Of a stretch of DNA of 64,000 bases, positions 63,638 to 64,000 are shown piece by piece. The notes beneath the pieces were generated by a model, which saw nothing but the letters and a program-made list of their open reading frames with translations, made no database searches and was not told the DNA's origin. Location: the NCBI GenBank assembly GCA_938082375.1, contig CALKCJ010000010.1, forward strand, positions 37,248 to 101,247. The letters are read 5' to 3'. The stretch is from an uncultured Thermomicrobiaceae bacterium (GTDB lineage: Bacteria; Chloroflexota; Chloroflexia; Thermomicrobiales; Thermomicrobiaceae). The first letter of the stretch is position 1. Each line of letters opens with the position of its first letter. The translations under genes were made by a program, and so were the position numbers.

Positions 63638-63808
63638 TTAGCGAGTCTCCCGGTGGAGCCGGTGACCCCGACAGCGCGGGCAGTACTTCCTCAGTTCCAG
63701 CCGCCCAGGATCATTCCGCCGGTTCTTCTCGGTCCTATAGTTCCGCTCGCGGCACTCAGTACACTCGAGCGTGATAATGATCCGGTCGGCCTTGCCTTTC
63801 TTTGCCAT
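63638..63808 (-). CDS. rpmG: 50S ribosomal protein L33
   Basis: 56 residues: [56 protein letters not shown] (shown in parts: residues 1-20 and the two CxxC pairs CTEC and CPRC). The four Cys show the zinc-binding (C+) form. It lies between tuf and tRNA-Trp. Confidence 0.95.
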   Translation of the reverse strand: MAKKGKADRIIITLECTECRERNYRTEKNRRNDPGRLELRKYCPRCRGHRLHRETR

Positions 63809-63862
63809 GATACCACATCCAGCCGTTTCAATGCGAGAGCGCCAGCACGGCCGCCATAGGCG

Positions 63863-64000
63863 CTACTTGAGGATCTGGGTGACGACGCCAGCGCCCACCG
63901 TCCGGCCCCCCTCGCGGATCGCAAAGCGCGACCCCTCCTCCAGCGCCACCGGCTTGTCCAGCTCCACCTCCAGGTTCACGTTGTCCCCCGGCATCACCAT
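63863..64000 (-). CDS. tuf: Elongation factor Tu, C-terminal end (partial)
   Basis: The last 45 residues, running off the right edge: [20 protein letters not shown] then [22 protein letters not shown] with final Lys, the conserved end of EF-Tu domain 3. EF-Tu delivers aminoacyl-tRNA to the ribosome. rpmG follows after about 55 nt. Confidence 0.96.
   Translation of the reverse strand: MVMPGDNVNLEVELDKPVALEEGSRFAIREGGRTVGAGVVTQILK

Overview
The window is a GC-rich, gene-dense bacterial chromosome segment. It reads as Chloroflexota, most likely class Thermomicrobia; this is inferred from gene content and style, not from a marker search. The clues are uniformly high GC, many GTG starts behind strong GGAGG sites, a caa3-type oxidase with cytochrome c fused to subunit II, a K+-independent type H+-pyrophosphatase, formate-THF ligase, a TgpA/DUF58/MoxR cluster and the tuf-rpmG-tRNA-Trp-secE-nusG-rplKAJL order. 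I see no insertion sequence, prophage or CRISPR array.

Layout. Positions 1-9.6 kb: a partial membrane protein, an orphan 8-TM protein, an MGDG-synthase-like glycosyltransferase, tsaC-uvrC-zinc ribbon (DNA repair and tRNA modification), fhs, and an Erf/Rad52-like single-strand annealing protein whose promoter carries a LexA-type box. 9.7-19.3 kb is an iron block of two adjacent operons: (i) a helical lipoprotein, an FTR1 permease, a HyuA-like ASKHA protein and a membrane anchor; (ii) an Fe(III) ABC transporter (substrate-binding protein, fused permease, ATPase). Both start with TTGACA-N17-minus10 and an almost identical 25-bp inverted repeat abutting the -10, so a common repressor is likely. 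19.4-25.9 kb: caa3 cytochrome oxidase (subunits II-I-III-IV) and the H+-pyrophosphatase, both ion-pumping. 25.9-32.0 kb, minus strand: ribokinase, then MoxR-DUF58-transglutaminase. 32.6-38.3 kb: polA-fmdB and cysS-rlmB.

38.4-45.3 kb holds an envelope glycan block: a glycosyltransferase fused to a degenerate deacetylase-like tail, a NodB-family deacetylase, a sugar-nucleotide epimerase, a TP-rich lipoprotein and a NarL-type two-component system. Three copies of a 17-bp motif (TACGCCAAANNGCGTAT) lie about 95-140 bp upstream of the glycan operon, the lipoprotein and the kinase, which suggests a small local regulon. 45.4-53.5 kb: tatA, rplI with a structured leader, dnaB, a DnaD-like protein and DnaC/DnaI (helicase loading), a TPR protein, then cdaA-ybbR (c-di-AMP). 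53.9-59.1 kb: a large ATPase/TPR/LuxR regulator, a secreted protein of unknown function and a BBE-type flavin oxidoreductase. 59.1-64.0 kb, minus strand: the classic translation cluster, running into the end of tuf, with an ANTAR response regulator and tRNA-Pro at its distal end.

The most interesting signals are regulatory: the shared iron operator, the three-copy motif of the glycan block and the SOS box. On the protein side they are the HyuA-like protein inside an FTR1 operon and the pseudo-deacetylase tail on the glycosyltransferase.
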